Positions 23,501 to 36,350 of a DNA stretch of 64,000 bases are shown here, piece by piece (within the stretch, counting starts at the first letter, position 1; each line of letters starts with the position of its first letter). The DNA comes from Sambucus nigra (Eukaryota; Streptophyta; Magnoliopsida; Dipsacales; Adoxaceae): the NCBI GenBank assembly GCA_949130495.1, contig OX422211.1, positions 634,727,217 to 634,791,216 of the forward strand, written 5' to 3'. Position numbers and translations under genes: made by a program. A model generated the notes under the pieces. That model ran no database searches, had not been told where the DNA came from, and saw only the letters and a program-made list of their open reading frames with translations.

Positions 23501-25790
23501 CGATCAACGTAGGGGTAGTCGTGTAAATCTTATTTTTCTAATATTACTCTTATATCTTCCTACGGATGACTCGCTTTATCTTTTCCATGATGCAAGTCGA
23601 GGATTCCTACCTCCGTGCTATATATACACATGCACACATCTCACGGGGGAAAACATAAAGGAAAATAGCAAATGTCCATGAGAGACCGAAAGGGCGGAAT
23701 GGGTGCCTAACACCTTCAAATTTCGTAACTAAGCCTCTGAACCCTTTCCAAATCATTTTGGTTTCGCACGCACCAATATGTCTTTGGATGCCATCCTTCG
23801 GGGTGGCTTCCCCTTTTTATTTTGTCTGTTTTGAGTAAAATAGAATGGCGACTCTAAATCTCTCTACATTCTTCACACCTCACAAAATTGACGCCGGCCG
23901 AAGCGCTCTCCCGAGAGGGGGCGCGCAGGATCCGAAGGATCCTTTTCCTTCGCGGTGGGGATCCGGGGATGGCCACAAATGTGATACATTGTATAAGTGG
24001 CTTTCAATAAGCCGTTATAGTATAAAAAGATATAGGTTGCTAACTCAATAGTTTGAACTCACACTTTAGATTAATGACAGGTCAAGTTATTAACTGTTGC
24101 ATTTCTTCTATGCAGAGCACTGTAAATGAAGTGCATAAGCTGGTTAGAAGAGAATAAAAACATAATTGACTATTTGGTTTTTGATAGGTTGTATAAGGGG
24201 GAAATTTTGTGTATTTATATTAAGAAATTAGTTGTAGGAGTTTCAATAAGACATACAAGCTATATTTAAGCTACTTAGTTCCTTGAAGACGAGGAATGGT
24301 TTTTTCTTGTGCTTTCGTAAATAATGTCTCTTGGTACTCCTCATCCTTATGATAATATTCGATCTCGTCGCCGTGTTTATCAGGGATCAACCATCGACCT
24401 TAAAATATATAGTTCGTTAAATGATAATAAGAATTTGTCCAGAGATATGCTAGACGGTTTACTCATCACACAATCTCTTTACAATGATGGGAAAAGGCAA
24501 TCCCATACATTAAGGTTTTGTCCACAGATATGCTAGATAATTCGTTTTTGTGCTGTGTTATTTTCGAACTGTCATTCTGGGTTGTATTAACTATCAGTCA
24601 ATCCTAGTTAACATTAACCCAAATATTTTTACTAAAAGTTGAACCAACCAAATTGGCATTGAACCGTTGTCCCCCTTTAGTGTTGTGCCATCCTTCTTGT
24701 GTCACCCAATTCAGCAGTAGTCTCTGCTGCTACATCAAATCCTTGGTTTTTTGAGACAACACCTTATAAACATTTTGTGGCGTGTCTATATCCTCAGGTC
24801 TCTCCCAGCATCGGTGATCCTGGTTTGGATCTCCCACCTGCTCCATGTTAATTTAAGAACTGTAAGCCCTTAACCATTTTTGTTTGATATCAAGTGACTT
24901 TTTTTACAGTACCCTTTTCATTATTGTATGATAAAAGATAGTGACAGTTGGCTTTTGACCTTTCTAGTTTATGCTGAAACTTACTTGGATTTCATATTTT
25001 TAGTTATTGAACTTTCAATTACTGATAACTTTTCACCACTAGACATAGGTATAGGAAGACTTTTAGCATACTGGATTCTGAAATTTTCTATCAGTTAGCA
25101 ATTTCTAAAATTTGCTATCAGTTGACAATTTGGGCCTTTGGCTGACTCTGGAAGTTAACATAACCTTTGAACCTTAAACATCACTGATTGAACAATATTG
25201 TTACATGTGGTTGGGCATACATATTTCATTATTTTGTTGCAGATACTCTTAATAATGTCATCTTCTCGTGAGGGGTGACACAATAAGATATTTCAGTTAC
25301 TAATTGAGTATAAAATTTCAGGAGAAATTCGACGATGATTTGGATGATCATGCAAATGAGTGTTTGGAATAGCTAATGAAATGGAGATGTAGGAGTCAAT
25401 GGATCAAGCTTCGTGAAGTGAATACAAAATATGGATCAGCAGAGGAGGCTCAAGAAAATGTCCCTACTGGTGTGACCACGGATAATTGGCTTAGTCTATG
25501 TGATCTTTATGGAAGTCCAAGACATCAGGTTTGAACTATTATTGATCATGTAACTTGTAAATATTTTTTTTATTAAAATATGTATACTTATGATGTTTGA
25601 AAAATTACTGCAGAGACAATGTAGTGTAATCAGAATAACAAGTCTAAACAAATTATAAAGCATAATGGTTCGTCATGAACCGCTATGGAGACTCAATGTG
25701 CAATGCTAGATACTATTTTAGCTCGACGAGCGGAGTTTGATAAGTTGATTCAGTCATTGATCGCATCACGTTCCTCATCTTTCGAATGAT
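20505..25790 (+). pseudogene. PF03004 (Ptta/En/Spm-type) transposase gene relic with introns, split by an LTR
   Basis: Exons: 20505-20628, 20694-20956, 25322-25528 and about 25614-25790. Splice sites fit well (GCAG|GTAC, ATACAG|AT, AAT|GTAAGT, TTTCAG|GAG, CATCAG|GT, TGCAG|AG) and phases agree for the first three exons. Exon 2 encodes RGPTRGKGLQKM and a basic stretch typical of the plant transposase_24 family; exon 3 continues KFDDD..W; exon 4 is Gln/Lys-rich. Lesions: TAG near 25370, TGA and a frame change in exon 4, and an 18-bp tandem duplication in exon 2 (about 20910-20945). The family function (DNA transposition or a domesticated derivative) is uncertain here. Confidence 0.65.
21878..23977 (+). 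mobile_element. LTR 2: probable solo LTR of the A/B family
   Basis: 2100 bp, from TGTAGACACC to GGCCACA, longer than LTR 1 because it has four about 170-bp U3 subunits (TTTGACC-type boxes at 22001, 22172, 22336, 22509). No primer site follows. Flanks are AATAT (21873-21877) and AATGT (23978-23982), a possible 5-bp target duplication with one change. It sits in the large intron of the PF03004 relic, so it is most simply an independent insertion reduced to a solo LTR. Confidence 0.8.
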
Positions 25791-26690
25791 GGTAATATAG
25801 ACATCCTTTAGTTTTACTACTCGTATGCTTTAAAATGTTCACATTCGTAATCGATTATTATCTCTTTAATTATCAACTTTTTCTCATCGTTATAACTTTT
25901 TCATGATAAAGGCAAATAAAATCCTACTTGATCTTAGCTAATGATATTGTATTCTCTCAATTGCAGATTTGACGTGACGAGAACTTATTTTTGGGGCGTC
26001 ATGAACTTTTGACATTTGTAAATGGAATCAGAGACTTCTAAGTCCTTTAACTAGCTTAAGTTATTTTTTTGCACCATGGATGTTTGTCGTTTATAAGGGG
26101 ATGAAATGTGGGACTTTTACATCCTTTAACTAGTGTGTAGGTGACTTGACAATGTATGTGTACGCAACTTAATGTGGATTTTATTTATGATAATTTAGTT
26201 ATTTTGTGGATTTTAACGAATGTGTTTTTTTTATATGGTAATTTGGTTAAATTTGGTGGTATACACTACTTTATCAAATTCATTTTCAAAATAAAAAAAT
26301 ATATATTTGGAAACATTTCGCTACCAAAATAAATGTTTTAGTAGTTAAGTATGCAATTGATACATAAAATTACAGCTTAAGATTTAATAGTTTATTATTG
26401 AAAAATTAATGATTAAGAATCATCCATGAACAATTAAATTTCGTAGCCAATAGATTTTGAAGGAAGGTACAAATTTTGTAGCTAAAAGCTCTAACCACTA
26501 GTTTATTGATATATCTTGAGGGAAGGTATCAATGTGTTTTTTAAGGGATTTAACAAAAGAATCTAGGCAAAATTATACCGAAACATACACCAAGATGTAC
26601 AATCCTACCACATGTAAAACTAAGATTTTCAAGGTTGGACAATATGGATCTTTCCAAAGGATTATTAATTTAAGCCAAAGGTTCTGATAC
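25791..26690. other. AT-rich DNA without recognised features
   Basis: No ORF, repeat or RNA gene could be supported here. Confidence 0.5.
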
Positions 26691-28031
26691 TAATTGTTGG
26701 GGATCCATTTATGCGGAATAGAAATTTTTAGCCCTTAAATCTTCGATTAATCAAACAATTGAAGATTTAAAAGCCATAACTAGGATTAAAGAATAAACCT
26801 AGAGTTACGAATACAATACCTTTGCAGATCCGGCTGCAATCCAATGGGGAGAAAGGTATTTGATGAAGATAAAGGGATGCCTTATTTTGGATCTCCAAAA
26901 TCTTGTTAGAACACTTTTAAATGCTTGAATATTCTAGTATATGATCCACCTAAAGCTAGATAAGTATGTGAGCACATTTGGAGATGAAAATTCTTGATTT
27001 TAAGTGAGATATGATCCTCGCTCTTTAGGCTCCTCCACATGAACATAAATAGTATTTTCTCTCACCCTTCTCAACCCATATTAAAGAATTATGGTTCTTA
27101 TAATCCCAACTCAAACCAATATATACTAGTTTAAGATGTAGACTTGGGCTAAACTGAGTCTCTTGAGAATCTAGGCCTAACTACCAAGGTATATGGACTA
27201 TACTAGGGACCCGAGACAAATAATTAAATTGGCTTTCAAATAAATACTCGAAAATCCCCAATTATAAATCCCGAAATTAATTTTATTTTTATTTAATAAT
27301 AATAATAATAATAATAATAAAAATTAATTCCACTAAATAATTATGATTGTACTCCAATTTAATTATCTCATAAATCACTCGAATATAATGAGGTCTTATT
27401 TGCAAAGTTAATTATGGTACATAATATGATTTTCCACGTTAAGCTTCTGATACCCGCTTGGTCAAATCAATTTGTCGCTAATTGACTTTAATCAACATAT
27501 AATAAATTCATTTATTCTCAGACTTAACTTATTTTTCTACTTTACCGAATTATCAAATAATCCACCGATCAAGTTTAATCGGTGAAAACAAATCTTATAA
27601 GTCTATCGAGGGAGTATAGTAATCCAAGGTATCCCCGAATGTGGATTCTTCTAAATTAAGATCTCAGACCCACTCATGTAATTATCACATAATATGCACA
27701 TATTATTTTATTCAATCTAAACTACAATCTCACCCATGACAATCAAAGTAATAATCATTCAAGTATTTCAATTCTCATCATCCTCGGGATTAAGAATCTA
27801 TGCACTGTTTGCAAATTATATTAGATCACTTGAGCCTAATCAAGACAATCCTTGGAATTTATTCTCACAGGTGTTCATATTCAATACATTCCTGGGATAT
27901 ACCGATCACAATCCTCTATTAAACTATTGTACAAGTTCTTGAACCATCATACAAGTTCTCGTAGTTTGAGATGAACTACTAGGATTGCATCGCAACAGTT
28001 CCGATAGGATGTAAACTCCCTATCTAGGTTG
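26691..28031 (-). mobile_element. Possible Ty1/copia LTR edge, minus orientation
   Basis: At 26680-26705, read on the minus strand, an LTR-like end (..CCCCAACA) is followed by a sequence close to the TGGTATCAGA tRNA-Met primer site. That would make 26696 onward an LTR, interrupted at 28036 by element C. The other LTR end was not found and no coding region supports it. An (AAT)n run lies inside. Confidence 0.3.
27295..27321. repeat. (AAT)n microsatellite
   Basis: About nine AAT units. Confidence 0.95.
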
Positions 28032-28036
28032 TGAAC

Positions 28037-28974
28037 TGATATGCCCCAAGTGTGACCTCGGCCCAGATACACAAACCTCGGTCGAGATTATGGCCGACGT
28101 TGGGAACACGCGATATCAGCCCTCGGCCATAGCAAGGTCGGCCCAGGCCGACCCTACTGCCAGCCTCTACAAGGGTCACCACAAGGATCAGCAGCATTCA
28201 CATATGCCTTGATATGGCAACCTCGGCCAGACATAGGTCGAGCTCGCAGGAAGCCACCAGCAACCTCATCAAAACATCGGTCGATACTCCAAACACTCCA
28301 GCTCAACCTCGTCCATTATCTCGGCTGGGATTAGGCCGACCTTGTCCATCGTCTCGGTTGGGATTAGGCCGAGACCTCCATGGAATACTCGGACTGAACA
28401 GGTACCTAGAATTACCAACCTCGACCTCCCATAGGCCGAGGTCATACCCCAGGCGCGATGGCCAAGCATCGACTGACATTTGGATAAGGGCACGTGGACA
28501 CAAGTCAGTTATAACAAGATTATTCCCCACACGTGGGGAGAATATTACATCATCATTCTCTACATGTGACAGTGACAGATGGCTTTCCCATATTGGTGAG
28601 GCAAACACACACATGCTCATTGCATGCATGGGGGGGTACATTACACCCCCTAGATACTATATATAGAGGTCATCCTCTACCTTGCAAAGGATCTCAGATA
28701 TTCAACCCTAGCTGAAACTCTGTCTAGATACACAGTAGAGAGAGAAAGCTTGAGGGATTGTATCCATGGTCATTAGTGTCTTATTGCAGTGAGGTTATTC
28801 ACACACACACACACAGTGGACGTAGGCCAATTTAGGCTGAACCACTTATATCCTGGTGCTCTCCCCTCTTTTCCTCATCCCATTCTCTTATCTTTACATA
28901 ACTATGCTGCCATTGTTGTTCTTAGATTGAGCTTGAAAATACCTTATCTGGTGGTGCTAATTTCAGCATCATCA
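28037..28974 (+). repeat. 5' LTR of element C
   Basis: The first 420 bp are packed with GGCCGA/CTCGGC-type motifs in both orientations. A TATA-like CTATATATAG lies at 28657-28667. Bases 28978-28995 just after the LTR (TGGCGCCGTCTGTGGGAA) form a primer binding site of a type common in plant Ty3/gypsy elements. Confidence 0.93.
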
Positions 28975-29145
28975 TTTTGGCGCCGTCTGTGGGAACGAGA
29001 AGCTATCTCTTCCTCTTTTTCTGCTTAACCTCACCGGAGACTCTGGTGGTGAACCAGGCCTCCCCCAGTGCGGAGCTGTTTCACCATTGAAAGAGGTCCT
29101 GTGAGGTACTAATCTTATCTGCTACTCAAGCTTTACAGTGAACAT

Positions 29146-31133
29146 ATGGCACCAGACTTACCACCGCCTCTTCCGCCACCTGGGGGTGGAGAGCCTAGTT
29201 CCAGTCAGGCACTCCCCCAGTCCGAAATGGCGGAGGTAGCTGCAGCCTTGAGATCTTTAGCTGCAACACAACAAGACATGCAGAAGCAATTTGCACAGCT
29301 CAGCCAAACTATGATGAGGCCACCTGGAGTCTCACCGGACATGATCACTCCGGCGGTAATTCAGCCTCATCCTGATGCCAGGGGACTACCCCAGGCACCA
29401 ATGAAGGACCAGCCAGCACCCCAGCGGAGAAGGGACGTTGCTGACCCTAGGCGCTTGCGCCTGGGGAGGCAGGGAAACCCTTGCCCAGAGGACAGGTATG
29501 ATGATCTAGAGGCGGAAGAAGCCCCGGAAGACTGCTGGGAGTCGTATGAGGTGTCAAATAACACTGTACGACCTCTTAGGCAAAGTCAAGGTTGTGTCGG
29601 CCGAAGAGGTGACGAGGCCCAATAAAAAGGGTCGGCCTTTGAGAGACTAGGCCCGATAAATGACCTAAGACAGAGACTGTCGAGATCAAGGAGCGCAGCA
29701 GGCTTTCAGAGAGGGAACAGGCAGGGTCGGCCAGATCAAGGCCGACACTGTGAAAGAAGAGGCAGGGAACATCAAGAGGTCAACATTCGACGTGTCGTGG
29801 CAGGGGCACCCTCGGTCCATCCCAGGGAGGTGGCAGGGGATAACCTCGGCCAAGTCGATGGCAGAAGACCATGGAATGATTCTATCCAACGCCTTAAGGA
29901 GAAGATAGGAGACCTCATTAAAAGCAGGGACCCGTTACAAAGGGGTTACCCTGAAGGCTCCCCATTTGTGGCTAGGATAGTGGGGTTCCCAACCCCAGCT
30001 AAGTTCAAGCCTCCTACGGTGTCTCCAAAGTATGATGGCAACACTAACCCTGTGCATCATATCGAAATGTACCAGTCGGCAGCAGACATCTACTCGATAC
30101 CCAATGAGATGAAGTGTAGGGCCTTCTCTGGGACCTTGACAGAGGCAGCGCACAGTTGGTTCACCTCCCTTCCGAAGAACTCAATTGAGAACTTCAAATG
30201 CTTGGCTGAGCGATTCATCCACAACTTCTGCTATGGGGTGAGGCCTCAAAAGAAGACTACCCACCTGCTATATGACAAGCAGGCCAAGGGTGAGAGCCTA
30301 AGAGACTACATAGCAAGATTCAACAAAGAAAAGTTGGAAGTCGAATATTACAAAGAAAACATAGCCATGACCGCCCTTATAGGAGCCCTCCAGAAGGGGA
30401 AGCTATTGTGGAAATTGGCGAAAGACCCCCTAGGTCTATGGCGGAGCTGTTGTCAACCGCAGGGAAAGTAATGAATGCGAAAGAGGCAATGGCCGCCAAG
30501 TATGAGGATGAGAACCGCGGTGGCAGTGGAAATTCCCAAAGCAAGAAAGATGGGAAGAAGAGGTCGGGTGATGACAAGTTCGCTCACTATACACCTCTGA
30601 CTGTAAGCTACGAGCACATCCTCAATGAGATTAAGGCTGACAGGACTCTGAGATGGCCAGAGAAACTGAATGCCCCACCACATAAGAGGAACAAAAACTT
30701 ATGGTGCGAGTTCCACCAGGATCATGGCCATGTCACGGATAGATGCTTCGCTTTAAAAGATGAGATTGAAAAGATGTTGAAATCTGGAAAGTTGAGGAAG
30801 TATGTGGATGGTAAGGCTCCAAAGGGTGGAAGAGATGACCTTAAGAAAAGGAGAGATGACAGATGCCGTGACAATGTCCCGGCCAGAAGAGACAATGATT
30901 CAGAAGGAGATGACGAAGACGATCCGGATCTTCCGCCAAAAGATGACAACACCCCGGTGAAGAGGGTCGGTACGATCTCCTTTGGTGTTAACACCATATG
31001 TGGAGGATTTGTAGGAGGTGGCTCTGAAATAGTTGATAAGAAGGCTCATGTAGCAGAGGCCAGGTCAGTGGCCAAGCTTGAAGTTGTGAATCTAACGTCT
31101 TTTGATACAGTACAGAAGAAGAAGAAAGTATAA
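29146..31133 (+). pseudogene. gag of element C
   Basis: Starts at ATG 29146 after a 170-bp leader. The N-terminus is Pro-rich (PPPLPPPGGG), followed by a Gln-rich helix. A TAA at 29623-29625 interrupts the frame, which continues to about 30430, where a single-base shift moves it to another frame ending at 31133. The capsid domain (about 30000-30420) has AFSGTLTEAAHSWF and LLYDKQAKGESLRDYIARFN. A zinc-binding CEFHQDHGHVTDRC lies near 30706-30750, followed by a charged Lys/Asp-rich tail. Length and order are normal for the clade; the copy is broken. Confidence 0.85.
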
Positions 31134-31594
31134 ATGGACACCCTCGTAGTGGGGTTCTCCAGACTCGACTTCAAGGGTATCGTAGCCCCCATGATGACCC
31201 TCTGGTCATAACAACAAGGGTGCATGGGTGCGAGGTGCAGAGGATCCTCATAAACGGGGGGAGCTCGGCGGACGTGATGTTCTGGCCTTGCTTCAAGAGC
31301 CTAGGCCTTAGCAGAGCAAGGTTGGTGCCCTATCATCACCCATTGATAGGCTTCAGTGGCGAAAAGGTCCACCCCTTGGGCATGTATGAGATGGACGTAC
31401 GGATGGGTGATGAGTGGCCTAAGAGGATGGCCAAGAAGATAAACTTCTTCGTCATGGACGAGAACGTTTTCTCGGCCTATAACCTCATCATAGGAAGGGT
31501 GGCCCTTAAAGAATTTGAAGTTGTGCCGTCGACAGTCCATCAGATGCTAAAATTACCGACTCCTTATGGAGTAGGGGAAGTGCAAGGTGACTAG
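31134..31594 (+). pseudogene. Protease of element C, catalytic Asp replaced
   Basis: After a frameshift near 31180 the protease reads through to TAG 31592-31594. The active-site box near 31245-31270 reads INGGSSAD: the catalytic Asp expected before the Gly pair is Asn (AAC), a one-step G to A change. Downstream landmarks (YNLIIGR near 31480-31500) are present. The segment looks inactive even apart from the frame breaks. Confidence 0.75.
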
Positions 31595-33339
31595 ACCATA
31601 GCGCGAGAGTGTTACTTCAACTCGACCGAAGAGAAAGAAGCCCATAAGAGGGCAACCACCACTTATAGCATTGACACTCTTGACCCAGGAGATGAAACAA
31701 AGTTGAAGAAAGGAGAGGCCGCGGAAGAGGTAGAATCCATCGTCCTCAATGAGGAGGAGCCAAAAAAAAATGTCCAGGTCGGTAAAGCCCTAGAGCCAGG
31801 AACCAAGGAAGAGCTGATAAACTTCCTCAGGAGGAAATAGAGTGTCTTCGTATGGAGTCACGTAAATATGCCTAACATCGACCTTGAGGTAATGAGTCAC
31901 AAGCTCAACGTGACCAGAGATGCCAAGCTTATCAAACAGAGACGAAGAGTCTACTCCAGGGAGAAATACGACGTCATCCGATAAGAGGTCAAAAAGTTGG
32001 AAGAGGCCAAGTTTATAAGAGAAGTTACCTATCCGAAGTGGCTTTCAAATGCAGTCATCGCGCCTAAGGCCAATGGGAAGTGGAGAATGTGTGTGGATTT
32101 CACTGACCTGAACAGATCTTGTCCAAAAGACAGCTATCTCTTACCTCGGATAGATCAGATGGTGGACGCGACGGCGGGACATGAGCTCATGAGCTTCATG
32201 GATGCGTATTCAGGCTATAACCAAATCTTCATGGATGCTGAAGACTGTGAGAAGACAGCCTTCATTACTGACAAAGGGACGTACTGCTACAAAGTGATGC
32301 CCTTCGGTCTGAAAAATGCAGGGGCAACGTACCAACGTCTTGTCAATAAGATGTTCGAAGAGCAAATAGGTAAGACTATGGAGGGTATCTGGATGATATG
32401 CTAATAAAGAGCTTGAAAGCTTGCACTCACGTAGCAGACCTTGAGAAGACCTTCGATGTTATGGACTTGTACAATATGAAACTCAACCCAACAAAGTGTG
32501 TCTTCGGAGTAGGAGCTGGGAAGTTCCTGGGATTCATCGTTAACCAGAGAGGAATTGAAGCGAACCCTGAGAAAATCAAGGCATTACTCGATATGAAGAC
32601 TCCTAGGAGTATCAAGGATGTCCAAAGACTCACGGGGAGAGTGGCTGCCCTTAACAGGTTTATTTCTAGGGTAACAGACAAGTGTCTTCCATTCTTTAAA
32701 GTTCTAAGAAAGGCCTTTTAATGGGACGAAGAGTGTGAAAAATCCTTCAACCAACTTAAATCTTACTTGGGATCCCCCTTATTGCTATCTCGACCCGTCG
32801 CGGGAGAAAAGTTGTATGTGTATCTGGCAGTCTCCGAATCAGCCATCAGTACGGCCATAATACGGGAAGACGATGGGATCCAAAGGCCTGTGTATTTCAA
32901 CATTAAAGCCCTTCAAGGGGCCGAGTAGAATTACCCTCGCATGGAAAAGTTGGCCTATGCCCTGATACATGCTTCAAGAAAAATGAAGCCCTACTTCCAA
33001 GCTCACTCCATGGTAGTCCTCACCGACTCCCCACTAAGAAAGGTCCTGCATAAACCTGAGAAATCCGGGAGGTTGATGACCTGGGCCATCGAGTTGGGGG
33101 AGTACGATCTCGCCTACCAACCTAGGACAGCCATTAAAGGGAAGGCCCTCGCAAATTTTGTGGCTGAGTTCACTTGGGAAGAAGTCGAGGCAGAGAAAGA
33201 CCTGGGGGCATGGAAGAGACAAACCGCAGTATCTTCCGAAATCAGGAAGAGACGACACCCAGTGTCTTTCGAGAGGAGGAAGAGACGACACCAAGTGTCT
33301 TCCGAAATTTGGAAGAGGTCCCATCCAAAAAAGTTATGA
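31595..33339 (+). pseudogene. Reverse transcriptase and first RNase H of element C
   Basis: Stops lie at 31838 (TAG) and 31981 (TAA). Landmarks: MCVDFTDLNR near 32090-32115, DAYSGYNQI near 32201-32225, PFGLKNAG near 32300-32325. The YLDD box is at about 32389-32400, but a one-base loss just before it puts it out of frame. The thumb continues in another frame to TAA 32719-32721. The Ty3-type RNase H (about 32810-33170) has a TAG at 32926. A frame change near 33200-33300 falls in a stretch of 36-bp repeats. Confidence 0.83.
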
Positions 33340-35131
33340 GCAGAATTACGGAGGACGAGGAGGATCGATATCTCTTCAAAAAAGGAGTCATGATAGAAGG
33401 AGCCTTTTCATCAGATACAGACGTCTGGAGCCTCTTCGTTGATGGCTCTTCCTGCGACAGTGGAAGCGGTGCGGGGTTGATACTCTCGGCTCCGGATGGT
33501 GCGAACATTGAATACGCCCTGAGATTCAACTTTCAGGCCTCAAATAACGAGTCCGACTATGAGGCCATGATAACAGGTCTCTTATTGGCAATAACTCTTC
33601 GCGTAAAGCGACTCCTACTCTACAGCGGCTCAAGGCTGGTTGTTAATCAAGTACTGGGGATCTATGAGGCCAAAGATGAAAGGATGGCCAAGTACTTGAA
33701 GAGGGTAAGAAGGTTGTTAGAATATTTTGAAGAGGCAAAACTGAAGAGAGTGCCTTGACAAAGTAACAGTCACACAGATGCATTGGCAAGGCTGGCCTCG
33801 GCAATGAAGATAGATGTTAGAAGGACCATTCCAATCGAGGTCTTGAGAAAGGCAACCATCGAGGAAGAAGAGGTATGTAACCTGTGTCACAACTTGAACC
33901 TAGGAGACTCGTGGATCGACCCCCTCGTCAGGTATATTAGAGGGGGAGATCAACCTGAGTCCAAGCTAGAGAGGAGAAAATTGAGATATAGGGCTGCCAA
34001 GTTCTCGATGATAGGAGACGTCTTGTACAAAAGGGGATTTCTATTGCCTCTCCTCAGATGTGTGCATCCCACGAAAGTTCCCCGGGTCTTACAGGAGGTT
34101 CATGAGGGTTCTTGCTCAAGCCACATAGGGGGAAGACCCTTGGCCAAGAGAATCATCACACAGGGGTACTGGTGGCCAACTTTGTCCAAAGACGTCGCAG
34201 CTTATGTAAAGAGGTGTGATAAATGTCAAAGATTCGCCACTATTCCTCATCAGCCCCATCAGCCTATGACGTCAATCACCTCTCCATGGCCATTTGCAGT
34301 ATGGGGGATTGACTTAGTAGGACCCCTACCAAGAGCCGCCAACAACTATAGATTCTTGATAGTTGCCATAGACTACTTTTCAAAGTGGGTGGATGCGGAG
34401 CCGATGATAAAAATCACAGAGCAGAAGACCTTCCAATTTATTTGGAGGAATATCATATGCAGATATGGCCTCCCAAACACTCTCATCTCGGACAATGGGA
34501 CCCAGTTCAAGAACTCCTCTTTAGAAAAGTATTTCTTAAGAGTAGGGATTAAATAATTCTTCTCATCTCCTGGTCGACCTCAGGCAAATGGTCAGACCGA
34601 GGTCACAAACAGAACAATCCTGGATGGAATCAAGAAGAGGTTAGAGGATGCGAATGAAGATGGACTGAAGAGGTCTACGCTGTGTTATGGGCCTACAGAA
34701 CCACGGCAAGGACACCAACAGGAGAAACCCCGTTCATGCTGGCACATGGCTCAGAGGCCGTCATACCAACGGAAGTAGGCCTCCCAACTCATCGGATTCA
34801 GACCTACGACCCTGACAATAATGGGGAAGAGAGGAGGATAGACCTAGATCTTATCGAAGAAAGAAGAGAGGACGCAGAGGTCAGACAAGCAGTCTACCAG
34901 CAGAGGGCAGCGAAATTCTACAACCAGAGGGTGAAGTCAAGATCCATTGCAGTGGGAGACCTGGTGCTAAAGAAGACCCTACAGAAAGAAAATAAGCTTC
35001 ACCCAAACTGGCATGGCCCCTATAAAGTGACAGAAGAGGTTGTGCCTGGCACTTACAGGCTAGAAAACCTAGAAGGAGAACCTTTCACTAACCCATGGAA
35101 TGCTGATCACCTAAAAAGATATTACATATGA
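33340..35131 (+). pseudogene. Archaeal-type RNase H and integrase of element C
   Basis: The second RNase H (about 33430-33790) has FVDGSS, ESDYEA and THTDALA-like boxes, but the third acidic residue is lost (LYSGSRLV near 33615, Gly for Asp). A TGA lies at 33756. Integrase runs from 33783, with zinc-binding VHEG..H..C..C near 34100-34230, WGIDLVG, ISDNGTQF and NGQTEV supplying Asp, Asp and Glu. TAA at 34554 and a frameshift near 34650 precede the C-terminal part (34682-35131, with LHPNWHGPYKV). All three integrase catalytic residues remain. Confidence 0.83.
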
Positions 35132-35230
35132 TGTTGCATAGAGTTTTATGTAAATGTACCATCTTATTATGAAGAGGTTATTAATAAAGATCAGTTCCCA
35201 GTACAGTTCTTGCTTCATTCTTAGATCAAA

Positions 35231-36350
35231 GATTAATTATGAGGATAGCATCTTAGGTGGTGACCTCAGACCCTCATAACACCATTCAGTGGTGATGAGG
35301 TCTGAGCTCAGACACTATGAATTAGATGACCTCAGACCCTTAACATCATTAATTTGGTGAGATTAATTATGGGGATAACATCCTAGGTGATGACCTCAGC
35401 CCTTCATAACACCATTCAGTGGTGACGAGGTCTGAGCTCATACACCATAATGGGATGACCTCAGACACATAACATCATTAATTTGGTGAGATTTATTATG
35501 AGGATAACATCTTAGGTGATGTCCTCAGACCCTTATAACACCATTCGGTGGTGACGAGGTCTGAGCTCAGACACCATAATGGGATGACCTCAGACACATA
35601 ACATCATTAATTTGGTGAGATTTATTATGAGTATAACATCTTAAGTGATGTCCTCAGACCCTTATAACACCATTCGGTGGTGACGAGGTCTGAGCTCAGA
35701 CACTATAATGGGATGACCTCAGACACATAACATCATTAATTTGGTGAGATTTATTATGAGGATAACATCTTAGGTGATGTCCTCAGACCCTTATAACACC
35801 ATTCGATGGTGACAAGGTCTGAGCTTAGACACCATAATGGGATGACCTCAGACACTTAACATCATTAATATGGTGAGATTTATTATGAGGATAACATCTT
35901 AGGTGATGTCCTCAGACCCTTATAACACCATTCGGTGGTGACGAGGTCTGAGCTCAGACACCATAATGGGATGACCTCAGACACATAACATCATTAATTT
36001 GGTGAGATTTATTATGAGGATAACATCTTAGGTGATGTCCTCAGACCCTTATAACACCATTCGGTGGTGACGAGGTCTGAGCTCAGACACCATAATGGGA
36101 TGACCTCAGACACTTAACATCATTAATATGGTGAGATTTATTATTAGGATAACCTCTTAGGTGATGACCTCAGACCCCATAACACCATTCAGTGGTGACG
36201 AGGTCTGAGCTCAGACACCATAATGGGATGACCTCAGATACTTAACATCATTAATTTGGTCGGATTAATTAGAAATATTACATCTTGGGTGATGACCTCA
36301 GACCTTCATAACACCATTCAGTGGTGACGAGGTCTGAGCTCAGGACCATT
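35231..36350. repeat. 129-bp tandem array after pol of element C
   Basis: Units start at 35231, 35361, 35490, 35619, 35748, 35877, 36006, 36135 and 36263, so the period is 129 bp with single-base changes at the ends. Each unit holds GAGGTCTGAGCTCAGA and a CCTCAGACC motif. Outer units are more diverged than inner ones. Confidence 0.95.
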
